Shown: positions 7,267 through 15,858 of the stretch, in pieces
Layout: each line of letters opens with the position of its first letter
How positions within the stretch are numbered: the stretch's first letter is position 1
NCBI GenBank assembly: GCA_035570275.1
Contig: DATMNI010000152.1
Span: 1 to 25,448, forward strand
DNA: 25,448 bases
DNA from: DATMNI01 sp035570275
GTDB taxonomy: Bacteria; Acidobacteriota; Terriglobia; Bryobacterales; Bryobacteraceae
Direction of reading: 5' to 3'
The notes under the pieces: model-generated
What the model was told of the DNA's origin: nothing
The model's database searches: none
The model's input: only the letters and a program-made list of their open reading frames with translations
Position numbers and translations under genes: made by a program

Positions 7267-8946
7267 CTATTGCCGGCTCATGAACATCGCGTCGAGCACC
7301 TGATACCGCTCCCGATCCGGCTCCGGTTCCGACTTCGTCTCCACTCCGATGCGCTCACGCAGGTAACCCGTCTTAGCGTTGTAAGCGGGCCATTCAGGCA
7401 ATCCCGGTCCATTCGGATTGCCGGTTTTGATGAAGTTGGCGAAGTAGCTCTGCATCGTTTCGGAAACTTTGCGGTCATCGGCATCCCACGCATAGCGATC
7501 ATCTAGATCCAGATTCCCCATCGCATATTGAATCTCGACGGAGTGGCCCGCACCGCGGGGAGCCGCCGGAGCGCCCCCGCCCCGTCCGGATCCAGCGCCG
7601 CGGCCTCCACCGGTGGCCCCGCGACCACCACCTGCCGCCGGAGCAGGGCCACGACCCGGAATCGTCGGCGGGCGCACCTTCGTATAGAAGTAGCGATAAA
7701 CAGGCTTGCCACTGTTCGCCGCCTGCAGTTCAGTCCACTTCCAGGTGCCATGAGCGATGAACCGGGCCGTGGCCAGATCGGTAGCGGCCTGCATGACTTC
7801 TTCCGGCGTCGTCGGTGCATAAACCTTCAGAACCTGATCGGCATTGTCGCCGTATAATCGCTGAATCGCCGCCTTGAATCCTTCGCCAGTCGCCTCATTC
7901 TGTCCGAGGACCGACCGCCCGTTCTGCTCTTCCGAATTCGTCCCGGCAAGCAGCGGCACCTTCGCCTGTTCACCAGCATGGAAAATCTCAGTCAACGGCT
8001 TCGGCAGAAAGTATCCGTCGATGTTCGGAGTAAACGAAAGCGCGGGTGCGGCCCGGGTCCCACCCGAGGCGGGGTCACCGCCGCGTCCTCCGGCAGAAGG
8101 GATGAGTTCCATGATCCTGTCCGCCGTCAGCGCGCGCAGTTCCGCAATCGACTTCGCCCCCGCGATCTCACCGAATCTCACACCGTCCTTTTCCGTGTCC
8201 GCCAGCGAACGCGGAGGCAGCGTCGAAATCAAAGCCCCGCTCTCACCAATCGCGCCCGCAATCAGACTTTTCGAAAGCGGAGAAGCCATCAGCGCACTGA
8301 CTGAAATCGATCCTGCCGATTCACCGGCAATGGTGACGCGCGCCGGATCGCCGCCGAAGGCTGCGATATTCTGCCGCACCCACTTGAGCGCCGCGACCTG
8401 ATCCAGTAGTCCGTAGTTCCCCGACGCGTGATGCGCCGATTCCCTCGAGAGCTCCGGATGCGCCATGAACCCGAAAATCCCGAGACGGTAATTGATCGAA
8501 ATCGCCACGATTCCCTTGCGTGCCATGCTCTCGCCGTCATAACGGGGCTCCGAGCCTTCCCCATTCACAAACCCGCCGCCGAAGATATAGAGCAGCACCG
8601 GCAGTTTGTCTCCCGATTTCGCCGGAGTCCACACATTCAGGAACAGGCAGTCTTCGCTGGTGCCTGCACCACGATGCCAGTAATCGCCGCCTGCGCGCTG
8701 CATGCACGCCGCGCCGAACTGATCGGCATTGCGTGTGCCCGTCCAGTTCTTCACCGGCTGGGGCTCCTTCCAGCGCAGATCGCCCACCGGTGGCGCGGCA
8801 AACGGGACGCCTTTAAAAGCTCGCACGCCGTCCTTCGGAGGCGTCGTTAATTCAAGTACACCGTTCGTGGTTTTCACCTGATCGGCGGCGAACACCGCTC
8901 CGGCCAGCATGAGAAAGAGAGAAACAGCCTGCGCTAATCGCCTCAT
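7267..8946 (-). CDS. Secreted carboxylesterase, type B (COesterase) family
   Basis: A 559-residue esterase of the carboxylesterase/cholinesterase family, exported by a Sec signal peptide (MRRLAQAVSLFLMLAGAVFA). ATG 8946 is preferred over the upstream in-frame start at 8997 because it begins the signal peptide. Family blocks appear in order: FKGVPFAAPPVGDLRW, EDCLFLNVWTP (residues 98-108), oxyanion hole FGGGFVNG, nucleophile Ser210 in GESAGS, acidic residue in GTNSEEQNG (about 339-340), and His468 in GAGHSVEIQY. A long Gly/Arg/Ala/Pro-rich insert occupies residues 430-464, ending four residues before the catalytic His, so it must sit beside the active site. Substrate is unknown; neighbours suggest plant-derived esters. 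The gene is full length and undamaged. Confidence 0.92.
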   Translation of the reverse strand: MRRLAQAVSLFLMLAGAVFAADQVKTTNGVLELTTPPKDGVRAFKGVPFAAPPVGDLRWKEPQPVKNWTGTRNADQFGAACMQRAGGDYWHRGAGTSEDCLFLNVWTPAKSGDKLPVLLYIFGGGFVNGEGSEPRYDGESMARKGIVAISINYRLGIFGFMAHPELSRESAHHASGNYGLLDQVAALKWVRQNIAAFGGDPARVTIAGESAGSISVSALMASPLSKSLIAGAIGESGALISTLPPRSLADTEKDGVRFGEIAGAKSIAELRALTADRIMELIPSAGGRGGDPASGGTRAAPALSFTPNIDGYFLPKPLTEIFHAGEQAKVPLLAGTNSEEQNGRSVLGQNEATGEGFKAAIQRLYGDNADQVLKVYAPTTPEEVMQAATDLATARFIAHGTWKWTELQAANSGKPVYRYFYTKVRPPTIPGRGPAPAAGGGRGATGGGRGAGSGRGGGAPAAPRGAGHSVEIQYAMGNLDLDDRYAWDADDRKVSETMQSYFANFIKTGNPNGPGLPEWPAYNAKTGYLRERIGVETKSEPEPDRERYQVLDAMFMSRQ

Positions 8947-9137
8947 AGGATCACCGTTTCCCACGATGCTATCACGGTTGCCGACGGTTGTCTCCAAAGC
9001 CGCCAGTCGACACAGCGCACGTGCGCTGGACCGCGATACAAGACGCGACAGCGATACGAGATAAGATACGCTCTATACTGCTGACTCAGCGCACCCGTTC
9101 GTGTGCGGCGCGAGGTTTCCACAATCAGGAGCTACCA

Positions 9138-9766
9138 ATGAAATCCGCGATTATGACTCTGGCCCTTCTGCCGGTTCTGGCGGGCGTTCCCGCAGTGGCG
9201 CAGGCCCCCCAGGGGGCTCCGGCAGGCCGGGGGCTCAACCGCCTGTCGAAATAGACAAAATAGCACCGACGGAGGACTTCAAACCTTCCTCACTGAACCA
9301 GCCGGGCAAACAATATCCCGAGGTCAACTCTCAGCGGCGCGTCCGCACACAACTGCGGGCACCGAACGCTCAGACCGTGCTGATCGATATGGGCGGCGTT
9401 CGCTATCCAATGACGAAAGAGGAGAACGGGGTCTGGACCGGCGTCACAAACGCTCAGGACGAAGGCTTTCATTATTATCAGCTCAATGTGGACGGTGTCG
9501 TCTCCATCCCGGACCCGGGCACGCAGATCTTCTACGGTTCGAGCCGTTGGGGCGGCGCCGTTGAGATTCCGACCCACGACCAGGATTTCTATGCGCTGAG
9601 CTATGGGAGCCGCGAGCCCGGATCTTCCGCTGGTCAAGCGGCCGTCGAGGCACTGAAGAAAGAGGGCGTCAACAGCGTCTTTTATGAATCACCACTGACT
9701 GCTCACGAATGGCAGAGCTGGCGGCGTAGCCTGCATGAGTTCGCGCAGTTGGCGTTTCAGAAGTAG
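9138..9766 (+). pseudogene. E-set esterase remnant: frameshifted and lacking the catalytic core
   Basis: ATG 9138 follows AGGAG and opens a good signal peptide (MKSAIMTLALLPVLAGVPAVAQ). After AGRG the frame is lost; adding one G in the run at 9229-9233 continues it as AQPPVEIDKIAPTEDF. A complete E-set domain follows, similar in layout to the esterase at 4820-6076 (RTQLRAPNAQTVLID, WTGVTNAQDEGFHYYQLNVDG, IPDPGT). At about 9605-9635 the text jumps from HDQDFYAL, where the hydrolase domain normally begins, to the C-terminal tail of such enzymes (ALKKEGVNSVFYESP, TAHEWQSWRRSLHEFAQLAF). Roughly 200 residues with the catalytic Ser are gone, yet the join stays in frame. The tail His (AHEW) remains. 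No esterase activity is expected. Confidence 0.82.
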
Positions 9767-9977
9767 TGAGGCGGGAAGAATAAGATCCGACCGGAGTGTC
9801 GCGCTTCTCCGCGCCGACCTCAACTGAGCGCGACGCGAATTGTGAGGCCACCACGGCGATACAGGGTATACATAGCCGCTCCCGCAGTCAGTTGCTTCGG
9901 TACCGGACGAACGAGTATCGTTTTAAGCTCCGGTTTCGGAAAGGGCCTGCGCGCGCTCGGCCAAGACTCTTACCCGC

Positions 9978-12458
9978 CTACGGCAGGGTGAAAGCAATTA
10001 TTTCGCCTCCGCCGAACTGACCGGTGGTTGTTATCGCGACAACAATGTACTGCTTGCCGTTGTACATGTAAGTCATAGGCGAACCCGTCTGCTTACCAGG
10101 CATATCAACCTCGCCTGGGACATCCTCGCCCGTCGCCTTGTCGTAGGCTCTGAGAAGCGCGACCTGCTCACCTTTGGCGTTGGTATGAACGCCTCCTTCG
10201 CCAGCAATGACAAGCGTTTTGGTCGTGAGTACCCCGACAAAAGTCCGGCCTGGCTGCCCCAGACGCGGCAGATCGAGTCCTTTCAGCGCGGGGTTATTCC
10301 TGATCTCATCGGGTGTGGAAGAGTGGGCCTTCTGCCACAGGATCTCGCCGGTGTTCATCTCGTAAGCCGTGATCCGGTCGTAAGGCGGCTTAATCAGCGG
10401 CAAGCCCTCGACACTGGCACCGCCACGTCCTCCGCCCGGCGGGAGCGGTCCGCCGGGTCCGCCCGGTCCCCGGCCCGCCAATCCGGCAGCACCGCGGCCT
10501 GATGCACCGGCGCCGCGACCACCCGCACCACGGCCCCCTCCCCTGCCCGGACCACCCCCCTCTTCCTCCTCGCCGGGTTCAGTGGCCGGTTTGAGAATTC
10601 CACCTTGAGCCTTTGGGCCAGGCACTGACAAGTCGGCAGAGACATTTCTCAGGATGGAAGGCGTCGTATGCGAATGAACGTAGAGACGGTTCGTTTCCGG
10701 ATCGAAAGAACCACCGGGCCAATTGGCGCCACCGACTTCCCCCGGAAGCAACAAAGTACCGGAAATGCCGGGCTTTTCCATCATGGGCGGCGTATAGAGA
10801 GGTCCGTAAATGTACTTCTTGAGCGCTTCGAGACCTTCCGCCTTCAGCTTCGGCGTGAAATCGATGATGTCATCGGCTGACACACCCTGCCGGTCGAACG
10901 GCGGCGGCTTGGTAGGATACGGCTGAGTCGGGCTTGTCTTTTCGCCGGGAACGTCAGTCTGCGGCGCAGGCCGCTCCTCAATTGGCCAGATCGGCTCGCC
11001 GGTTTCGCGATTCAGGACGAACAGAAAGGCCTCTTTCGTCGGCTGCGCAAGTGCCTTAACGGTCCTGCCATTCCGGACCATGTCGAAGAGGATCGGCGCA
11101 CACGGCAGATCTGTATCCCACAAGCCGTGATGAATCGTCTGATAGTGCCATTTGCGCTTACCGGTTTTGAGATCAAGAGCTAACAGGCTTTCCGAGAAGA
11201 GCGTGCTCCCCGGCCGGTTGACTCCGTAGTAGTCATTGCCTGCCATTTCCATGGGCACATACACCAGGCCAAGCTGAAGGTCGGCGCTCATCTGCGCCCA
11301 GGCGCCCAGGTTTCCGTTTTTCTCGGCGGAGCCATCAAGCCAGGTTTCGTAGCCGAACTCGCCTTTTCGCGGAATGGAGTGGAAGATCCAGAGCCGTTTA
11401 CCGGTCTTGACGTCAAAGCCACGGATATATCCGACCGCGCTCGGAGTGGCGGTTTGGCTTCCCATTGCGGCGTGCGCCGCCCCAACCACGACAACATCGC
11501 CGGCGATCAGCGGCGTTGCATTGAGACCGATAATTGCATGGACGAGGTCGAGATCCTGGTCATCTTCCTTCTTCAGGTCGACGATCCCGTTGTCGCCGAA
11601 CTTCGGAACCAGATGTCCCGTTTTCGCATCCAGCGCGATCATGCGGTATCCCGGAGTAACGAAGATGATCCGCTGGTCGGATCCATCGGGGCTCGACCAA
11701 AAAGAGACACCGCGCCCGGCGCCTCGGCGCGGGGCGAACTGGCCGCGGACGCCTTCGTCGAGCTGATACATCCACAGAATCTGTCCCGTGCCGGGATTCA
11801 TTGCCAGAACCGACCGCGCTGATCCGGCCGTGGTGTAGAGGATTCCGTTCACCAGCAGCGGCGTAGCCGAATAAAGCCTGTCGGGAGTTGGCCCCAGGTT
11901 GTTTGTTTTTAGCCGCCACGCGATCTGCAGCTTGCTGAAATTCTCTTTGTTGATCTGGTCGAGCGGAGCGTGTTTGGTACTCGCCAGATCGGCTCCGTAG
12001 GTGGCCCAATTCGTGTTGGCGGAGGCGGCTGAAAGAGCCGTCGCGGGCGGATTTCCCGTGCCGATCGGCAGGTTCAGGGAAACGCTGCCGGCGCTGATAT
12101 CGTTCGACTTGAGAATAAAACTGACGAGGTCGGTAAGCTGATTTACCGGCAGCGAATTGGGAGCAGACGGCGGCATGGTGGTCCTAATCCGCGTGGCTAG
12201 AACGAGAAGCGGCTGACTATCCCAGTTTTTACGGAAGTTTGCGCCCGCCAAAGCAGGCGCCATCTCGAGGCCCGCCATGTTTTCGCCATGACACGCGGAA
12301 CATTTCGAACTATAGATCTGTGCTCCTCGGTCTGCCTGTTCGGCCGTGTATAGGGATTCGCGAAAGGTTTTCGGCGATGCACCGGGCTGTGGCGACGCTA
12401 CTGGCAGGATCGCGAATCCGATCAGCGTGACCAAAGTGACTTTGGGAAGATTATCCAT
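9978..12458 (-). CDS. PQQ-dependent dehydrogenase with N-terminal cytochrome c domain
   Basis: A full-length 826-residue periplasmic quinoprotein. It starts at ATG 12458 with GGAG nine bases upstream and a signal peptide (MDNLPKVTLVTLIGFAILPVASPQ). Residues 40-115 form a class I cytochrome c with haem motif C53-S-A-C-H57 and a likely Met ligand in TTMPPSAP. Residues 150-826 form the eight-bladed beta-propeller of PQQ alcohol/glucose dehydrogenases, with blade motifs such as ALDAKTGHLVPKFGDNGIVDL, DVKTGKRLWIFHSIP, LDLKTGKRKWHYQ and YEMNTGEILWQ. It should oxidise an alcohol or sugar and pass electrons through the haem to the respiratory chain. Substrate is not predictable. A Gly/Arg-rich insert of about 50 residues (roughly 645-695) interrupts the propeller. 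No damage is seen. Confidence 0.92.
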   Translation of the reverse strand: MDNLPKVTLVTLIGFAILPVASPQPGASPKTFRESLYTAEQADRGAQIYSSKCSACHGENMAGLEMAPALAGANFRKNWDSQPLLVLATRIRTTMPPSAPNSLPVNQLTDLVSFILKSNDISAGSVSLNLPIGTGNPPATALSAASANTNWATYGADLASTKHAPLDQINKENFSKLQIAWRLKTNNLGPTPDRLYSATPLLVNGILYTTAGSARSVLAMNPGTGQILWMYQLDEGVRGQFAPRRGAGRGVSFWSSPDGSDQRIIFVTPGYRMIALDAKTGHLVPKFGDNGIVDLKKEDDQDLDLVHAIIGLNATPLIAGDVVVVGAAHAAMGSQTATPSAVGYIRGFDVKTGKRLWIFHSIPRKGEFGYETWLDGSAEKNGNLGAWAQMSADLQLGLVYVPMEMAGNDYYGVNRPGSTLFSESLLALDLKTGKRKWHYQTIHHGLWDTDLPCAPILFDMVRNGRTVKALAQPTKEAFLFVLNRETGEPIWPIEERPAPQTDVPGEKTSPTQPYPTKPPPFDRQGVSADDIIDFTPKLKAEGLEALKKYIYGPLYTPPMMEKPGISGTLLLPGEVGGANWPGGSFDPETNRLYVHSHTTPSILRNVSADLSVPGPKAQGGILKPATEPGEEEEGGGPGRGGGRGAGGRGAGASGRGAAGLAGRGPGGPGGPLPPGGGRGGASVEGLPLIKPPYDRITAYEMNTGEILWQKAHSSTPDEIRNNPALKGLDLPRLGQPGRTFVGVLTTKTLVIAGEGGVHTNAKGEQVALLRAYDKATGEDVPGEVDMPGKQTGSPMTYMYNGKQYIVVAITTTGQFGGGEIIAFTLP

Positions 12459-12462
12459 GTGT

Positions 12463-12744
12463 TCACTCCATGAGGGGTAGGTGCAGGGAGAGGTAGTCGC
12501 GCAGTTTCCGCGCGTCGGCTGTCGCGAAGCCGAAGTGGATCAGTCTGTCGTTTGCCGGATTCTGAAGCGCCGGGGCAACCTCGATGTACTGTTCATCGTT
12601 TACATTGAAGACGGACAGTTCGGCCGGGCTGGAAACCGCTCGTTGATGACGAAACACCTCGTCATATCCGAGAACGCCAGAGCAAAACCGGCGAGCCTCC
12701 TCAAGGTTGTCCGTCGTCCTCAGGAATTTCGCGACTTTTGTCAT
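12463..12744 (-). pseudogene. VOC-fold (glyoxalase-like) protein, 3'-truncated
   Basis: The visible 93 residues correspond to one glyoxalase/bleomycin-resistance (VOC) half-module: AKFLRTTDNLEEARRFCSGVLGYDEVFRHQ, then LSVFNVNDEQYIEVAP and DRLIHFGFATADARKLRDYLS. The text then ends after LHLPLME at a stop four bases before the start of the dehydrogenase gene. Relatives go on with a second module, so the 3' half has been lost at or near 12480. ATG 12744 is used; an in-frame TTG at 12774 adds ten residues. No Shine-Dalgarno site is obvious. A metal-binding pair may remain (Glu in YIEV, His in IHFGF), but half a VOC fold is unlikely to work alone unless it dimerises. Confidence 0.65.
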
Positions 12745-12882
12745 AGGCGGTCTTGTTGGGATAGTGACTGTCAACGCCGGGGCTCCCTGTACCTGGGAAT
12801 CAGAAGGAAAAGTGGGCGCGTCAAATCATCCTCCTTGAAAGTGCTGAATTATGGTATCGCATGGCGATGCCCGTGTAAGGGC

Positions 12883-12911
12883 TTGCACATTCGGAATCAA
12901 AGCAATATAGT
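12883..12911 (+). promoter_or_regulatory. Sigma70-like promoter upstream of GH67-like pseudogene
   Basis: TTGCAC (12883-12888), a 17-base spacer, then TATAGT (12906-12911). This is four and five matches out of six to the consensus at ideal spacing. It lies 28 bases before the ATG at 12940. It is the best promoter-like site seen in the window, and it drives a broken gene. Confidence 0.5.
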
Positions 12912-12939
12912 TCATCGTGGGCAGGACACTGCGAAGACA

Positions 12940-14346
12940 ATGACACTACGAACCCCGGCGATTCTTCTTGTGACCAGTTTGGTCATGGGCTCCTCCTTGT
13001 TGGCCCAACCCATATTCCACGACAGCAGTTCGCAGCAGGTTTCCTTTGCGGCCGCCGAAGTCGGCCGGGCGTTGCGATCGAAGAGAGCCACGCCCGATCG
13101 CGCCCTCCGCGACCTGAGTTCAGATAGCAGTTCGCTGCGTTTCGCCATTGCCGCCGGCGCCGCCGAATCGAAGGCGCTGCCTCAGACATTGCGTGTCGCT
13201 CCGATGAAGTTCGATGCGGCGCAAGCGTATTCGATCCGCTGGGCGCAGACGGGGGCCGGGGTAACGGTCGCCGTTCTCGGAGCCGATCGCCGGGGCTATG
13301 TATGGGGCTCTCGATGTCCCCGAAGCGGTCCGGTTCGGCCCCGCCGCTAAGATCGCGAACTCCGACCACTCGCCGCACATCGCGCAGCGCGGAATCAAGT
13401 TCAATATTCCGCTCGACCGCCGGACGCCCACTTATTCCGACAGCAGCGACTCGGCGCAATCGAATATTCCCGAAGTGTGGAGCATGGATTTCTGGCACGC
13501 GTATCTGGACAAGATGGCCCGCCAGCGCTTCAACGTCCTCACGCTGTGGAATCTGCACCCGTTTCCTTCGATCGTCAAAGTGCCCGAATATCCCGACATC
13601 GCGCTGAACAATGTGTGGGGTAACCGCGAGCCGTTCGATCTGAATTTCAACATGAACAGCGAGGCCATGTCAGCACCCTTCAAACTCGCCCAGTCGCGGT
13701 GGTCAGGCAAATGACGATCGACCACAAGATCGGCTTCTGGCGCGAGGTGATCCAGTATGCGAAAGATCGGGGATTCGACGTTTATTGGTACACCTGGATT
13801 ACTTTCGTGTGGGGCACGGAAGGCAATCACGGCATCACCGAGGACGGAAACAACCGCGAGACCGTGGCTACTTCCGCGCGAGCGTGCGGGGAACGGTTAA
13901 GACTTATCCCTGCTGGCCGGTACCGGAGTCACCGCGGGCGAGAACATGAACAGCGCGCAGGGGCGGTTCGATCACGAAGACTGGTTGTGGAAGACGTATG
14001 GCGAAGGCGTTCGCGATGCACTGAAAGATCAGCCAGGGCGGCAGTTCTGCCTGATTCACCGTTACCCACCAGACCTCAAAATCGAAGACGCTCGAAACGT
14101 TCAAAGACTATCCGGGTCCGGTGGATTTCAGTTTCAAGTACCCGGTGGCGCACAAGGTATTCCGAGCGGAATCCGCCGTTCATTGCGCCCGTGCTCACGG
14201 AAATGCCCGATAAGATGCGCACGTGGCTCGAAGTGAGAAACGACGATATCTACAGCTTTCGCTCGGGCGATCCGGACTTCGCGCGGGCGTACATCAACAA
14301 AATCCCCGGACCGGACCGGGTCGCGGGCTTCAACATGGGACCGGAC
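12940..14346 (+). pseudogene. GH67-like (alpha-glucuronidase family) glycosyl hydrolase, multiply frameshifted, 3'-truncated
   Basis: The reading starts with a signal peptide (MTLRTPAILLVTSLVMGSSLLAQ) and an alpha-glucuronidase-like N-terminal domain, then GALDVPEAVRFG, RGIKFNIPLDRRTPTYSD, FWHAYLDKMARQRFNVLTLWNLHPFPS, MTIDHKIGFWREVIQYAKDRGFDVYWYTW, GVTAGENM (likely active-site Glu) and WLEVRNDDIYSF. The frame breaks at about 13289-13295, 13688-13700, 13868 (T missing), 13908-13911 (C missing), 14065-14067 (extra C) and 14156-14157 (extra G). The last four are confirmed by comparison with the paralogue at 24058-25448 in this window. Homology stops at FNMGPDGG (about 14346), where a transporter fragment on the other strand begins. 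The C-terminal third is missing. The family name is from overall pattern and is moderately sure; the gene is certainly dead. Confidence 0.75.
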
Positions 14347-14381
14347 GGCGGTTTCGTTGCGAAGTTCGGGGAGGAGGCAAC

Positions 14382-14555
14382 TCAGGCTACACCCTGGATT
14401 CCGTGCACCATGAACGCGGCCGTCTTCAGCCCAAAGCCACCTGCCAGGGCAGTCACTACCGGAACGGCGATCAAAGCGGCGAGCGGAGTCATCCGCTTGC
14501 CGAGAATCAAGCCGAGCAGGATCGCGATGGTCGCAAAGCCGAGAATGGCTGGCAT
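14382..14555 (-). pseudogene. CitMHS-type citrate/organic-acid transporter, 57-codon N-terminal stub
   Basis: ATG 14555 lies 19 bases after the stop of the CoA-transferase gene and opens a short, very hydrophobic frame: MPAILGFATIAILLGLILGK, RMTPLAALIAVPVVTALAGG, FGLKTAAFMVHGIQGVA, stop at 14382-14384. The pattern of a first helix, the KR-x-(S/T)-PL-x-ALI-x-VP block and a second helix is that of the first segment of CitMHS metal-citrate:proton symporters, which normally have over 400 residues. Everything after the second membrane segment has been deleted, and the decayed GH67-like gene abuts from the other side. It is short and easily missed. Its position suggests it was the last gene of the CoA-transferase operon. 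Confidence 0.65.
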
Positions 14556-14573
14556 GGCTCTTGTCTGTCCGGA

Positions 14574-15815
14574 TCAGAACTCGGCCGGCCGAATGTAGAT
14601 TGCGCCTCTTGCCGCAAGCTCTTCGATCGTCGTCTCATCCAATCCGAGCACATCCCGCAGGACGCTGCACGTGTGCTGTCCCAGCAGCGGCGCGGGCGCG
14701 CCGCGCGCCCCGGGCGTTTCGGACAGCTTCACCGGAGTGCCGGTAACCCGGTGCGTTCCGGCCTTTGGGTGGTCCACGGTGGGGAACATCTCCCGCACGG
14801 CCGATTGCGGGTGCTCCACCACGTCTTTGAAGTTCCGCACCGGCGAAGCCGGAATGCCCGCCCCGTGCAAGCTCTCGATCCATCCGGCTGTCGACCTCTT
14901 GCGAAACTCACCCGCCAGCAGGGGCTCCAGCGCGACGCGGTTCCGGATGCGCGAGCCGTTGGTGGCGTAATCCGGGTGCGTCTCCAAATCGGGCCGCCCG
15001 ATCACGCCGCAAAACGCACTCCAGAGTTTCTCGCTCCCCACTGCAATCGCAACGGCGGAGTCGGCGGTGGGGAACACCTGGTATGGAACCACGCTCGGGA
15101 ACGCCGTTCCCATCGGCTTCGGCACGGCGCCCGAACCAAGATATCCCATGTAGTTCGAACTCATGGTGGAGATCATGCTGTCAAGCATGGAGACATCCAC
15201 GAACTGGCCTCTCCCCGTGGACTCTCTGGCGCGCAGGGCCAGCAAAATGCCGATTACGGAGAACAGCCCGGCGGTCACGTCGGTGACGCCGTAACCGCAC
15301 CTGGCAGGCTCGCCCTGCTCCGAGCCGGTGATGCTCAGCAGCCCGCTCGAAGCCTGAACGACCAAATCCATGGCCGCCTCGTCGCGGGAAGGTCCCTGTT
15401 GGCCGTATCCCGAAATGGAGCAATAGATGAGGCGCGGGTTGCGCTGGTGCAGCGCCTCGTAACCGAGGCCGAGGCGGTCCATCGCGCCGGGGCGGAAGTT
15501 CTCGATAACAACATCCACCGCATCCACGAGCCGCAGGCACAGGTCAATGGCCTCGGGTTGTTTCAGGTCGAGCGAGATGCCTTGCTTACCCCGGTTCAAT
15601 CCGAGGAAGAAGTGCGCTTCCCCTTCGGCGAAAGGCGGGCCCCAGCCCCGCCCCATATCCCCGGAGCGCGCCTCCAGCTTATAAATCTCCGCGCCGTAGT
15701 CCGCCAGCAGCAGCGTGCAATAGGGACCGGCGAGCGCATGCGAGAAGTCCAGCACACGGATTCCGTCGAGTGGTCTTGGTGTAGCGCCATTGGCCGTGCA
15801 ATTTTGCAGAGACAT
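14574..15815 (-). CDS. CaiB/BaiF-family CoA-transferase (class III)
   Basis: A full 413-residue cytoplasmic protein with the class III CoA-transferase pattern: LDGIRVLDFSHALAGPYCTLLLADYGAEIYKLE at the N-terminus, NRGKQGISLDLKQPEA, VVIENFRPGAMDRLGLGYE, ISGYGQQGP, and the catalytic Asp150 in AAMDLVVQASSGL, followed by GEPARCGYGVTDVTAGL. These enzymes move CoA from one acyl-CoA to a free carboxylic acid through an aspartyl-CoA thioester. The acceptor is unknown. Lying between a broken esterase gene (43 bp upstream) and a citrate-type transporter stub, it probably activated an imported or released organic acid. It is the only undamaged member of its putative operon. The start at 15815 has no strong Shine-Dalgarno site. 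Confidence 0.9.
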   Translation of the reverse strand: MSLQNCTANGATPRPLDGIRVLDFSHALAGPYCTLLLADYGAEIYKLEARSGDMGRGWGPPFAEGEAHFFLGLNRGKQGISLDLKQPEAIDLCLRLVDAVDVVIENFRPGAMDRLGLGYEALHQRNPRLIYCSISGYGQQGPSRDEAAMDLVVQASSGLLSITGSEQGEPARCGYGVTDVTAGLFSVIGILLALRARESTGRGQFVDVSMLDSMISTMSSNYMGYLGSGAVPKPMGTAFPSVVPYQVFPTADSAVAIAVGSEKLWSAFCGVIGRPDLETHPDYATNGSRIRNRVALEPLLAGEFRKRSTAGWIESLHGAGIPASPVRNFKDVVEHPQSAVREMFPTVDHPKAGTHRVTGTPVKLSETPGARGAPAPLLGQHTCSVLRDVLGLDETTIEELAARGAIYIRPAEF

Positions 15816-15858
15816 GAGGGGTCAGTCCGTTTCGATTTCCGTGCGATGGGTATTCCGG

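Noticed and set aside
9798..9834. Hairpin GTCGCGCT/AGCGCGAC between the esterase remnant and the dehydrogenase gene
   Set aside because: The 8-bp stem has a 21-base loop and no T-run; too weak to call a terminator.
10400..10560. Possible tandem DNA repeat or CRISPR-like array in a GC-rich stretch
   Set aside because: The units are irregular and encode the Gly/Arg-rich insert of the dehydrogenase; there are no equal-length repeats with unique spacers.
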